Shown here one piece after another: positions 16,323-23,653 of a stretch of DNA of 64,000 nucleotides; within the stretch, counting starts at the first letter, position 1, and every line of letters starts with the position of its first letter. The translations under genes and the position numbers were made by a program. The notes beneath the pieces are model-generated. The model had not been told where the DNA came from. It worked only from the letters and a program-made list of their open reading frames with translations, and did no database searches. The stretch spans positions 434,001 through 498,000 of the forward strand of contig NZ_CP096567.1 of NCBI RefSeq assembly GCF_023221595.1, in the 5' to 3' direction. The stretch comes from Rhodococcus qingshengii JCM 15477 (GTDB lineage: Bacteria; Actinomycetota; Actinomycetes; Mycobacteriales; Mycobacteriaceae).

Positions 16323-17690
16323 ATGAGCACGACCGACCCGGACATCGCCATCATTGAAACTTCCAGCCTCGGCGACCGCAGCTATCTGATCAGCCACGAC
16401 GGTATCGCCGTGGTGATCGATCCACAACGCGACATCGACCGCGTCCGGGCGCTGGCAGCAGAAAAGAACGCTGTCATCACCCACGTGCTGGAAACTCACA
16501 TCCACAACGACTACGTCACTGGCGGCCTGGAACTTGCGCGCGCCACGGGTGCCGAATACGTCGTCCCGGACGGCGATCCGGTCGAATACGAGCGCCGAGC
16601 AGTCGTCGACGGCGATGTCGTCGACGCGGGATCGACGACGTTCGAGGTCATGCACACCCCAGGGCATACTCATCACCACGTCAGTTACGTTCTGCACCGG
16701 CGCGGCGAGCCGATCGCAATCTTCACCGGCGGCTCCATGCTCTACGGGTCCACCGGGCGTACTGACCTGCTCGGCTCCGAGCACACTGATGAACTGACCC
16801 ACGCGCAGTACCATTCGGTCCGCCGCATCGCGGCCGAACTGGCCGCTGAGGTGGAGGTCTACCCCACACATGGGTTCGGTAGCTTCTGTGCCGCAACTCC
16901 GACCAGCGGGGACTCATCCACCATCGGTGAACAGCAGCAGTCCAACCCCGCACTGACTCAGGACGAACACACCTATGTCGACGAGCTGATCGCGGGCCTG
17001 TCTGCATATCCCGCGTACTACGCCCATATGGGCGTCATCAACACCAAAGGGCCGGCCCCGATCGACCTGTCCATGCCCGAGCCCGTCGATCCAGACGAAC
17101 TACGTCGCCGCATCGACGCCGGGCAATGGGTCGTTGACCTACGAGCACGCACCGCTTTCGCCGCCGGCCACGTCGATGGCTCTCTCGGGTTCGAACTGTC
17201 GACCAGCTTCGTCACCTATCTCGGATGGCTTTATCAGTGGGGCGTGCCGTTGACGCTGATCGGTGAAACAACCGACCAGATCGCCGAGGCGACCCGCGAG
17301 CTGGCTCGGATCGGCATCGACAGTCCCTCCGGATCCGCCGTCGGTGAGATTCACTCGCTCGTCGGCGACGGAAAGGTCCGCTCCTACGATGTATCCGACT
17401 TCGCCGGACTCGCGGCGGCCACCGGCGAACGTGAGATAAGCGTCCTCGATGCGCGTCAACAGTCCGAGTACGCGGACAGCCACCTTCCTGGTGCCGTGAA
17501 CATCCCCCTCCACGAGCTACCACACCGACTCGAGGAAGTTTCCGCGGCCGAAGTGTGGGTGCACTGCGCATCCGGTTACCGCGCATCGATCGCCGCTTCA
17601 CTTCTCGACCGCGAACACCGCACAGTGGTCCTCATCGACGATGACTACGAGCATGCCGTGCAGCTCGGTCTCCACACATCGCCCGCCTGA
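16323..17690 (+). CDS. Persulfide dioxygenase-rhodanese fusion (CstB-like)
   Basis: 455 residues. Residues 1-245 are a metallo-beta-lactamase-fold dioxygenase with LETHIHNDYVTGG (H59, H61, D63) and HTPGHTHHHVSYV, the iron site of ETHE1-type enzymes. Then two rhodanese domains: about 260-350, which lacks the catalytic Cys, and about 370-455, with the active loop HCASGYRAS (C415). Such fusions oxidise glutathione-, mycothiol- or CoA-type persulfides to sulfite and then to thiosulfate. It is directly behind the CstR-like gene (53-base gap). Confidence 0.92.
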   Translation: MSTTDPDIAIIETSSLGDRSYLISHDGIAVVIDPQRDIDRVRALAAEKNAVITHVLETHIHNDYVTGGLELARATGAEYVVPDGDPVEYERRAVVDGDVVDAGSTTFEVMHTPGHTHHHVSYVLHRRGEPIAIFTGGSMLYGSTGRTDLLGSEHTDELTHAQYHSVRRIAAELAAEVEVYPTHGFGSFCAATPTSGDSSTIGEQQQSNPALTQDEHTYVDELIAGLSAYPAYYAHMGVINTKGPAPIDLSMPEPVDPDELRRRIDAGQWVVDLRARTAFAAGHVDGSLGFELSTSFVTYLGWLYQWGVPLTLIGETTDQIAEATRELARIGIDSPSGSAVGEIHSLVGDGKVRSYDVSDFAGLAAATGEREISVLDARQQSEYADSHLPGAVNIPLHELPHRLEEVSAAEVWVHCASGYRASIAASLLDREHRTVVLIDDDYEHAVQLGLHTSPA

Positions 17691-18052
17691 CGAATGCGCC
17701 GCCGCTGCGCAAGCCGCACGATGCGAGTGGTTCACGGGGCTGATCTCCCCGATTTCAGCAAACGGCCATCGGATAATTCCGACAGAGGGCAGGAAGCCCA
17801 ACCCCTGCCCGTGCCGACGTCCGAGAAGGCGGCCACCGCTGGTCCAACGATCATTCGGGCGCCGTCCGAGTTTGTCGTTCTGCCAATTCGCACTGGATCT
17901 TCCGCTCGCCTTTGCTTCGGTGGCCGGACCGTTGTGACGCGCCATGCACGGCTCCGGCCGGGATGCGGTGCGCGGAGTCGCAGACATCCGAGTGCCCCGG
18001 CGACCGCGAGGAGCCGGGACGGATCAAGGTGCCACCGTGCCAGCAGTGTCGG
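17691..18052. other. Intergenic stretch, no recognisable gene
   Basis: 362 bases between two convergent units (persulfide dioxygenase and CadD-like). Open frames cross it on both strands but none has a family-like sequence or ribosome site. Confidence 0.5.
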
Positions 18053-18655
18053 TCATGCCGCGGCGGCGATCAGGCGGCCGATCACACCGGATTCGAGCAG
18101 GATGATGACGCCCAGCCCGATGAAGACTGTGGGCACGAGCCAGTGCTCGACGCGCTCGAGGGTGTCGATGACCTTCTTGTGGGTGCCGAGCATTCTGCCG
18201 GCGGCGCACCAGAGTCCGACACAGATCAGGAACACGGCGATGGTAACGATGGTCTGGGGCGCACCGAGAGTGCGGAAGACCGGGGTGTAGACGGCGATGT
18301 TGTCGGCGCCGTTGGCGATGGTGATGGCGGCGACGCTGATCGTCCCGGCCGCGAGGACTACGGGTTCACCGTCTCCGTCGCTGCGTAAGCCCTGGATCAG
18401 TCCCCAGATTCCTAGCGACAGGGGAAGTAACCCGAGTAGTCCAACCCAGTCCTCGGGCACGATCACCAACCCGAGGGCGGCGACCACACTGATCGCGACG
18501 AGGGTGATCAGGCCGAGGTACTGGCCGGCAACGATCTGCCATGCCCGCGGCCGTCCTTGACTGGCGGAGGCGACGAACAGGACGGTCAGTACGACGATGT
18601 CGTCGATGTTGGTGCCGGCGAACATCGCTACCGCCGCGGCGATGGTGCCGATCAT
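18053..18655 (-). CDS. CadD-family cadmium resistance transporter
   Basis: 200 residues, about six helices. The opening MIGTIAAAVAMFAGTNIDDI and ITIANGADNIAVYTPVF carry the conserved Asn-Asp pairs of the CadD/LysE-like family; a His/Lys loop (GTHKKVIDTLERVEH) separates the last helices. The ATG at 18655 matches family starts. It is last in the cmtR-cadA-lspA-cadD operon. A 17-codon frame with a good ribosome site bridges the gap from lspA and stops at this ATG, which could couple their translation. Confidence 0.85.
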   Translation of the reverse strand: MIGTIAAAVAMFAGTNIDDIVVLTVLFVASASQGRPRAWQIVAGQYLGLITLVAISVVAALGLVIVPEDWVGLLGLLPLSLGIWGLIQGLRSDGDGEPVVLAAGTISVAAITIANGADNIAVYTPVFRTLGAPQTIVTIAVFLICVGLWCAAGRMLGTHKKVIDTLERVEHWLVPTVFIGLGVIILLESGVIGRLIAAAA

Positions 18656-18708
18656 CCTCGCATCCGGCGGCTGCCGCGGCGCGGCCTGATCTCGGGTATT
18701 GCTGTCAT
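18652..18708 (-). CDS. Possible short coupling ORF between lspA and the cadD-like gene
   Basis: AGGAGAG lies 6 bases before an ATG at 18708 that overlaps the lspA stop. The frame gives MTAIPEIRPRRGSRRMRG and ends in TGA overlapping the ATG of the CadD-like gene. Its arginine-rich product looks meaningless; the likely purpose is to hand ribosomes from lspA to the next gene. Confidence 0.35.
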   Translation of the reverse strand: MTAIPEIRPRRGSRRMRG

Positions 18709-19229
18709 TTCGAACTCTCCTGTGCGGGCGGGGGATCGGCCGGGTCGTGGGTGGACTCAAAGATCAGTGATGCGACGAGCAGCACGACGCCGCAGGTGAT
18801 GTAGGTGTCGGCGAGGTTGAAGGTGGGCCACCAGCCGGTGTGGAAATAGTCGGTGACCTTTCCGTCGACGGCACGATCGATCACGTTGGCGGCAGCTCCG
18901 GCGAGGATCGCCGACCAACCCACCGTCCCCACCAGTGAAGCGGTGGGGACGGTGCGCCAGGCGTAAATTCCGACGCCGAGAGTGATGGCGGCGGTGACCG
19001 CGAGGATGATCCAGGCCGGAAGCTGTTGGCCGATGCTGAACGCGACACCGCTGTTGTACGCCAACTTCAGTTGCAGCAATCCCATATCGACGGTGCGTGC
19101 ACCGGAAAGGGTACGGCGCGCAACGGGTTCGGCCGACAGTGCGATCGCGATGAGAGCGAGACCGACGACCACGAGAATCACCCGCCGCGTGCTACCTGTG
19201 CGGATTGATCGAGCCGCTAATTCGCTCAC
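18705..19229 (-). CDS. lspA: Signal peptidase II (lipoprotein signal peptidase)
   Basis: 174 residues, four helices. The aspartyl-protease motifs are present: GAAANVIDRAVDGKVTDYF and FNLADTYI supply the two catalytic Asp residues. It cuts prolipoproteins before the lipidated cysteine. Its start overlaps the cadA stop by 4 bases. LspA copies inside heavy-metal ATPase operons are a recurrent finding in bacteria; why is not settled. No lipoprotein is encoded in this operon. Confidence 0.92.
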   Translation of the reverse strand: MSELAARSIRTGSTRRVILVVVGLALIAIALSAEPVARRTLSGARTVDMGLLQLKLAYNSGVAFSIGQQLPAWIILAVTAAITLGVGIYAWRTVPTASLVGTVGWSAILAGAAANVIDRAVDGKVTDYFHTGWWPTFNLADTYITCGVVLLVASLIFESTHDPADPPPAQESSK

Positions 19230-21178
19230 GTGCGGGCCTCGACCTTCCCCGCCGGTGCGGGTACCGATCCGGTGGGGAAGGCTTGCGCGCGGCCGGCCCG
19301 GACACCGTTGGCGATGACCACGATCTCAGCGACCTCGTGCACCAGGACCACGGCGGCCAGGCCGAGAACCCCGAACAAGGCCAACGGCATCAGAACGGTG
19401 ATGATCGCCAGCGACAGTCCGACGTTCTGCAACATGATGGTCCGGGAGCGGCGCGCGTGCGCCAACGCCTGCGGCAGGTGCCGCAGGTCCTCACCCATCA
19501 GAGCAACATCGGCGGTCTCGATGGCCACGTCGGAACCCATCGCGCCCATGGCAATGCCCAAGTCGGCGGTGGCCAGGGCGGGGGCGTCGTTGACACCGTC
19601 CCCGACCATTGCCGTCGGGCGGCTCGCACGCAAGGTTTCCACGATCCGTGCCTTGTCCTCCGGGCGCAGGTCGGCGTGCACGTCGTCGATCCCGACGTCG
19701 GCGGCCAGCGCCTGGGCGGTGCGTTCGTTGTCGCCGGTGAGCATCGCGACGGTGTACCCGCCGCGTCGTAGCCCGGCAACCACCTCACGTGCTTCCGGTC
19801 GGAGCTCGTCACGGACGGCGACCGCCCCGATGACCGTTCCGGCGCGCTCGATCAGCACCGCAGTGGCGCCGGCATGCTGCATCCGCTCGATATCCCCTGC
19901 CAGCGGACCCGGGTCGATCCAGCCCGGTCGACCGAGGCGCACAGGTATGCCGTCGATGGCCCCGGTCAGGCCCGCCCCTGTGACCGCGTCCACGTCGTCG
20001 GCGGGTGCGTAGTCGTCGACGGCGGCGAGAATCGCGCGAGCGAGAGGGTGCTCGCTGCGCGCCTCCAACGCTGCGGCCACCGCGAGAACGTCCTCGCGGC
20101 TGGCGCCGTCCGCCGTGGCCACATCGATCACGGCAGGCTGGTTGCGGGTGAGGGTGCCGGTCTTGTCCAACGCAACGGTGCGGATCCGGCCGAGGGCCTC
20201 GAGTGCACCGCCGCCCTTGACCAGGACACCGAGCTTGGACGCCGCACCGATCGCGGCGACAACGGTGACAGGGATCGCGATGGCCAGCGCACACGGGGAG
20301 GCGGCGACCAGCACCACCAGGGCGCGTTCGATCCACACCAGCGGATCGCCGAGCACACTGCCGACCGCGGCGATAACTGCGGCGACGATCATCACACCTG
20401 GAACCAGCGGTTTGGCGATCTTGTCGGCGAGGCGTTGCGCCTCGCCCTTGCGGGACTGCTCGGCCTCGACGATCCGCACGATTTTGGCCAGCGAATTGTC
20501 CTGCGCATCTGCGGTGACCTCGACTTCGAGGACGCCGGTGCCGTTGATCGATCCTGCGAACACCTCGTTGCCGGGACCGGCTTCGACGGGCACCGATTCA
20601 CCGGTAATCGCGGAGGTGTCCAGAGCGGTGCGTCCGGTGCGGATGACCCCGTCGGTGGCGATCCGTTCCCCAGGCTTGACGACCATGAGCTCGCCGAGCT
20701 GGAGTTCGGAGGGCGGAACGGTTTCCTCGCGGCCGCCGCGGAGAACTGTCGCGGTGGCCGGCACCAGAGACAGCAAGGCCCGCAGGCCCCGGCGAGTGCG
20801 GGTGACCGCATACTCTTCGAGTCCCTCGCTGATCGCGAACAAGAACGCGAGCATGGCCGCTTCGCCCACCTCACCGAGCAGTACCGCGCCGACAGCCGCG
20901 ATCGTCATCAGGGTGCCGACCCCGATCTTGCCCTTGACCAGGCGTGCGAGAGTGGACGGGACGAACGTGTAACCGGAAATGAGCAGGGCGCCCACCTCGA
21001 GACCGAGCCCGAGAGCATCCGGCCCACCGGCCAGGCCCACTATCAGCGCCGCGATCAGCAGCACGCCCGCAGCTGCAGCCGCCCGGATCTCGGTAACCTG
21101 CCACCACTTTTCGGGCCCGTGTTCTTCCTCGCCTTCGACGCGGGGTTCGTCGTGACCGCAACCGCATGCGTCACTCAC
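19226..21178 (-). CDS. cadA: P1B-type heavy-metal exporting ATPase, SPC motif
   Basis: 650 residues. Motifs: TGES at 192-195, SPC at 294-296 in the metal-binding helix, phosphorylated D338 in DKTGTLT, MLTGDNERTAQ near 480 and GDGVNDAPAL near 527. The N-terminus has CGCGHDE but no HMA domain. Classical Cd/Zn/Pb pumps carry CPC; SPC is typical of the P1B-4 group (cobalt and related metals). The last helix has VLVHEVAEIV rather than the HEGG-type motif of P1B-4. GTG 21178 overlaps the cmtR stop by 8 bases; lspA overlaps downstream. Metal efflux is certain by family, the exact metal is not. Confidence 0.92.
   Translation of the reverse strand: MSDACGCGHDEPRVEGEEEHGPEKWWQVTEIRAAAAAGVLLIAALIVGLAGGPDALGLGLEVGALLISGYTFVPSTLARLVKGKIGVGTLMTIAAVGAVLLGEVGEAAMLAFLFAISEGLEEYAVTRTRRGLRALLSLVPATATVLRGGREETVPPSELQLGELMVVKPGERIATDGVIRTGRTALDTSAITGESVPVEAGPGNEVFAGSINGTGVLEVEVTADAQDNSLAKIVRIVEAEQSRKGEAQRLADKIAKPLVPGVMIVAAVIAAVGSVLGDPLVWIERALVVLVAASPCALAIAIPVTVVAAIGAASKLGVLVKGGGALEALGRIRTVALDKTGTLTRNQPAVIDVATADGASREDVLAVAAALEARSEHPLARAILAAVDDYAPADDVDAVTGAGLTGAIDGIPVRLGRPGWIDPGPLAGDIERMQHAGATAVLIERAGTVIGAVAVRDELRPEAREVVAGLRRGGYTVAMLTGDNERTAQALAADVGIDDVHADLRPEDKARIVETLRASRPTAMVGDGVNDAPALATADLGIAMGAMGSDVAIETADVALMGEDLRHLPQALAHARRSRTIMLQNVGLSLAIITVLMPLALFGVLGLAAVVLVHEVAEIVVIANGVRAGRAQAFPTGSVPAPAGKVEART
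19473..19853. repeat. 381-bp direct repeat, copy 2 (copy 1 at 11332-11712)
   Basis: Segment of the intact ATPase gene that is duplicated, almost unchanged, in the ATPase fragment on the left. Confidence 0.85.
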
Positions 21179-21551
21179 GGCTATCTCCGATGGCGGTGCC
21201 GTAATTCGGGCACAAGGCAACCGCGTTCCCCGTCGCGGCAAGCAGCGTCTCCGCCGAGGCGAGTAGGTCCATCAATTCCGGCCGGGCCAGCGAGTAGAAC
21301 ACCTGCCGACCTTCCGGTCTGCCGTCGACCAAACCGCAATCACGTAGGCATGCAACATGTGCGGACACCGTCGACTGGGCGAGGCCGAGTTCACCGATCA
21401 AATCCGCAACCCGCGCCTCTCCTTCGGCGAGACGGCGCACGATCGACAACCGGGTGCCGTCCGAGAGACTGTGGAACAGTGCCACTGCCGCATCCAGGCT
21501 CGACCCGCTGCCGGTTGCGGCGAGGCATCCAGGCTCGTTATTCATCGTCAT
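21171..21551 (-). CDS. cmtR: ArsR/SmtB-family sensor, CmtR type
   Basis: 126 residues, winged-helix fold. In the recognition helix CLRDC gives C68 and C72, and the C-terminal part has C114 in VALCPNYG. These match the three thiolates of mycobacterial CmtR (C57, C61, C102), a Cd(II)/Pb(II) sensor, in number and spacing. It should repress the cadA-lspA-cadD unit and let go when cadmium or lead binds. The stop overlaps the ATPase start, so the regulator is first in its own operon. MTMNNE or MNNE (21551/21545) are alternative starts. Confidence 0.88.
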   Translation of the reverse strand: MTMNNEPGCLAATGSGSSLDAAVALFHSLSDGTRLSIVRRLAEGEARVADLIGELGLAQSTVSAHVACLRDCGLVDGRPEGRQVFYSLARPELMDLLASAETLLAATGNAVALCPNYGTAIGDSRE

Positions 21552-21704
21552 ACGACGATGATAGCAATATTGGACGATTCCAGGAAGGGTGGACGCACTG
21601 GACTTGAAGTAGATGCGGTACGTCAGCCGAACGGTGGCCGGCCGACGTACCTCACCAGGAATGGCGAAGTGACATCTGTAGTTTGCGAGTTGCTCGCCAC
21701 GGCA

Positions 21705-21773
21705 TCACATGGGGGGACAGCAAGGACCCATCGCTCGACACAGCCAGTCGCACAACATCTCCAGTGGATTCAT
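21705..21773 (-). CDS. 22-residue cysteine-rich peptide behind a MerR-type promoter
   Basis: Not obvious at normal length cut-offs. An ideal ribosome site, AAGGAGGTGA (21788-21779), lies 5 bases before an ATG at 21773. The frame encodes MNPLEMLCDWLCRAMG followed by PCCPPM and a TGA: four cysteines in 22 residues, arranged C-x3-C-x5-CC. Upstream, at 21854-21885, is a CueR-like promoter pointing this way. The arsR-type cadmium operon begins 150 bases downstream and may be read from the same transcript. The peptide could bind a soft metal, act as a tiny metallothionein or be a regulatory leader. Expression is inferred from the signals, not shown. Confidence 0.6.
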   Translation of the reverse strand: MNPLEMLCDWLCRAMGPCCPPM

Positions 21774-21853
21774 TTCATTCACCTCCTTCTGAGTGTTCAT
21801 CGCCAGCGCGGCGACGAACGGTCCGAGTCACCTGCGGTTCCCGAACGTCATCC

Positions 21854-21885
21854 ATAATGGACATTCCAGTGCGATGGAAGGTCAA
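21854..21885 (-). promoter_or_regulatory. MerR/CueR-type promoter-operator, leftward
   Basis: On the minus strand: -35 TTGACC, a 20-base spacer, -10 CATTAT. The long spacer is filled by the dyad ACCTTCCA-N6-TGGAATGT. Overlong spacers with a central dyad are the hallmark of MerR-family promoters, and the bases closely resemble CueR sites. It drives the small Cys peptide and possibly the cmtR operon; the MerR gene starts just to its right, reading away. Confidence 0.7.
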
Positions 21886-21892
21886 GGATCTC

Positions 21893-22315
21893 GTGAAAAT
21901 TGGTGAACTGGCCGCTCGAAGTGGCGTTGCCCCGAAAACGCTGCGTTTCTACGAGGACAGTGGGGTGATTCCCGTCCCGGTCCGAAAGTCCAACGGCTAC
22001 CGGGACTACGGTCCGGAATCTCTTGCGCGTTTGCGGTTCGTCCGCAGCGCCCAGTCTGCAGGTTTCACCTTGCGAGAGATCCGCGAGATCCTCACCACCC
22101 ATGACCGCGGGGCGGCTCCTTGTGAACAGGTCGTGGAGATGCTCTCGGAGCATCTTTCCCAGGTTCGTGGCAAGATCCGCGAACTTGCCACGCTCGAAAC
22201 AAACCTTGTTGCTTTGCTGAGTCGAGCGGAAGGTGAGATTCCGTCGGAAGCCGACGATGTCGGTGTGTGCTGGATCCTGGAATCCGAGTCTCAGGAAGGT
22301 GTTGCCGAATCGTGA
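21893..22315 (+). CDS. MerR-family metal-responsive regulator
   Basis: 140 residues from the GTG at 21893 (KIGELAARSGVAPKTLRFYE is the normal MerR opening; AAGGA precedes it). An upstream in-frame ATG at 21857 lies inside the promoter dyad and is rejected. After the helix-turn-helix and a long coiled coil (about 85-118) come cysteines in GAAPCEQV and DVGVCWIL, the pattern of actinobacterial heavy-metal MerR proteins where one Cys starts the dimer helix and one lies in the C-terminal loop. It is divergent from the Cys-rich peptide and cadmium operon and most likely activates the promoter between them. Confidence 0.85.
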   Translation: MKIGELAARSGVAPKTLRFYEDSGVIPVPVRKSNGYRDYGPESLARLRFVRSAQSAGFTLREIREILTTHDRGAAPCEQVVEMLSEHLSQVRGKIRELATLETNLVALLSRAEGEIPSEADDVGVCWILESESQEGVAES

Positions 22316-22417
22316 AATTGATTGCGGCCATGCATCCCTTCCTATTTCAGCAGGTTCGGCGCTCTGCAACGTGATGAGGTGCGCGAAGCGGTTGTAGTGG
22401 TGTTGTCGGTGTATTGA

Positions 22418-22756
22418 TCAGTCAGGTACGGAAGTAGCGGCAGTGGGTGAATCCCGTTCGAATGCATTCCTCAGGGCAGTCACAGTGGGAGCGCCACCGA
22501 CCGCGCCCACGGCGTCGCGGTAGAGCCTGCAGGACACGCTTGGCACCTGATCCGGTTCGGCAAAGGGGTCGTGGCCGTCAACGAGCAACGTCGGAGATCC
22601 CGCCATGCCCGCAAGTTCCGCTGATCGAGGATCTTCGATGATCACGTGGCGCAGTTCCCATTCGATCGGCACGCCTGAAAGAGCGTGCTCGATTCGTTGT
22701 TCGAGGAGCGGCACGTTAGGGCAGTCCGGGACCTGCAGAATTTCGAGATGCATCAT
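22418..22756 (-). CDS. Small thioredoxin-like protein in a merR operon
   Basis: 112 residues, MMHLEILQVPDCPNVPLL, with C12 in PDCPN, GSPTLLVDGHDPF as cis-Pro loop and a later VSCRLYRD. It overlaps the end of the mercury-type merR, so it is co-expressed and presumably mercury-induced. Thioredoxin-like proteins with a single active Cys occur near mercury genes in actinobacteria, but no reaction is known. A paralogue sits at 10515-10853. No merA, merB or merT is present in the window. Confidence 0.75.
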   Translation of the reverse strand: MMHLEILQVPDCPNVPLLEQRIEHALSGVPIEWELRHVIIEDPRSAELAGMAGSPTLLVDGHDPFAEPDQVPSVSCRLYRDAVGAVGGAPTVTALRNAFERDSPTAATSVPD

Positions 22757-23157
22757 GGTCGTCCTTTGTCGGTGTGCAGTGTCTGGAGCATGGGGCAGTG
22801 CCGGTCCGCTCGCGGTCGCGCGCAGGTGGACGCGAACTCGGTCAGCGAGGCCCGCATGCGTTGCAGATCTCGGATCTTTTCGCCGAACTCGGTGATCTTC
22901 GTCTGCGCCAGTCGCCGAGCGGTGTCGCAATCGTCCGGTCCGCCGCCGGCGAGATGGAGAAGTTCGTTGATTTCGTCGAGGCTGAAGCCGTGTTCTTGGG
23001 CGCGTTTGACGAACCGGACAATTTCGACAGTTTCGTCCGGATATGAGCGGTATCCCGAGGTGGATCGCGGCGGGTGCTGCAGGAGTCCGCGCCGTTCGTA
23101 GTACCGCAACGTCTGTACGTTCACCCCGGCGAGGGTGGCCAGTTCACTGCTACGCAT
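22753..23157 (-). CDS. merR: MerR regulator with the mercury cysteine triad
   Basis: 134 residues. VQTLRYYERRGLL is the classical MerR recognition region. C77, C112 and C121 have spacings of 35 and 9, exactly those of the Hg(II)-binding C82, C117 and C126 of Tn501 MerR. The promoter at 23164-23195 would start transcription at or next to the ATG at 23157, so the message may be leaderless. It controls at least the Trx-like gene behind it (4-base overlap). Mercury sensing is strongly supported; the resistance genes it should serve are not here. Confidence 0.9.
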   Translation of the reverse strand: MRSSELATLAGVNVQTLRYYERRGLLQHPPRSTSGYRSYPDETVEIVRFVKRAQEHGFSLDEINELLHLAGGGPDDCDTARRLAQTKITEFGEKIRDLQRMRASLTEFASTCARPRADRHCPMLQTLHTDKGRP

Positions 23158-23163
23158 GTCGCC

Positions 23164-23195
23164 ATTGTGAACCCGGTACCCGGCTACGGAGTCAA
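23164..23195 (-). promoter_or_regulatory. Mer-type promoter of the merR-trx unit
   Basis: Minus strand: -35 TTGACT, 20-base spacer, -10 CACAAT. The beginning TTGACTCCGTA is the same as in classical mer promoters, and TCCGTA is partly mirrored by TACCGG. The start codon of merR is 7 bases after the -10, which suggests a leaderless, autoregulated transcript. Confidence 0.6.
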
Positions 23196-23242
23196 GTCGT
23201 CTCTCGTCGGCGGAAATTCATCTGAGGTTGGTTGCGCGTTAT

Positions 23243-23264
23243 TTCGATATCTGTCAATATCGAA
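23243..23264. promoter_or_regulatory. ArsR operator
   Basis: TTCGATAT-N6-ATATCGAA is a perfect 8-base dyad ending two bases before the arsR ATG. Winged-helix arsenic repressors bind A/T-rich dyads of this kind; binding here would block the promoter and start region of the whole arsenic operon. Confidence 0.8.
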
Positions 23265-23266
23265 GC

Positions 23267-23653
23267 ATGTCGAATCAAGATGGGGCGGAGGCCGGCGCTT
23301 GCTGCTCGCCGCTCGTCCGTGAACCGTTGACCGAGGATTGGGCCGGCGACCTGGCGCGGATGTTCAAAGCCCTCGGCGATCCCGTCCGCTTGCGCCTGCT
23401 GAGCTTGGTGGCAAGTCACGAGGGTGGTGAAGCCTGCGTCTGCGACATCTCGGATACGTTCGACCTGTCTCAGCCGACTATCTCGCATCACCTCAAGGTG
23501 CTGCGACAGGCCGGGCTGCTCGACTGTGAACGCCGCGGGACCTGGGTGTACTACTGGGTTATTCCGGCTGCGCTGCAACAGCTTTCCGCCGTGCTCCTGG
23601 TCGAAGGTACGAGCGTGAGTGTCGCGGACGCGTGCGCAGAGGTCACCGCATGA
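23267..23653 (+). CDS. arsR: ArsR arsenite-responsive repressor (Corynebacterium type)
   Basis: 128 residues. Winged helix with SQPTISHHLKVLRQAGLL as recognition helix. C12-C13 near the N-terminus plus C57 and C59 in ACVCDI match the As(III) site of the C. glutamicum ArsR type (Cys15, Cys16, Cys55), different from the E. coli CxC type. It is the first gene of the arsenic operon and overlaps acr3 by 4 bases. Confidence 0.92.
   Translation: MSNQDGAEAGACCSPLVREPLTEDWAGDLARMFKALGDPVRLRLLSLVASHEGGEACVCDISDTFDLSQPTISHHLKVLRQAGLLDCERRGTWVYYWVIPAALQQLSAVLLVEGTSVSVADACAEVTA

Noticed and set aside
21857..21892. Upstream ATG for the MerR-family regulator
   Set aside because: It would put the start codon inside the promoter dyad; the GTG at 21893 has a ribosome site and gives the normal MerR N-terminus.
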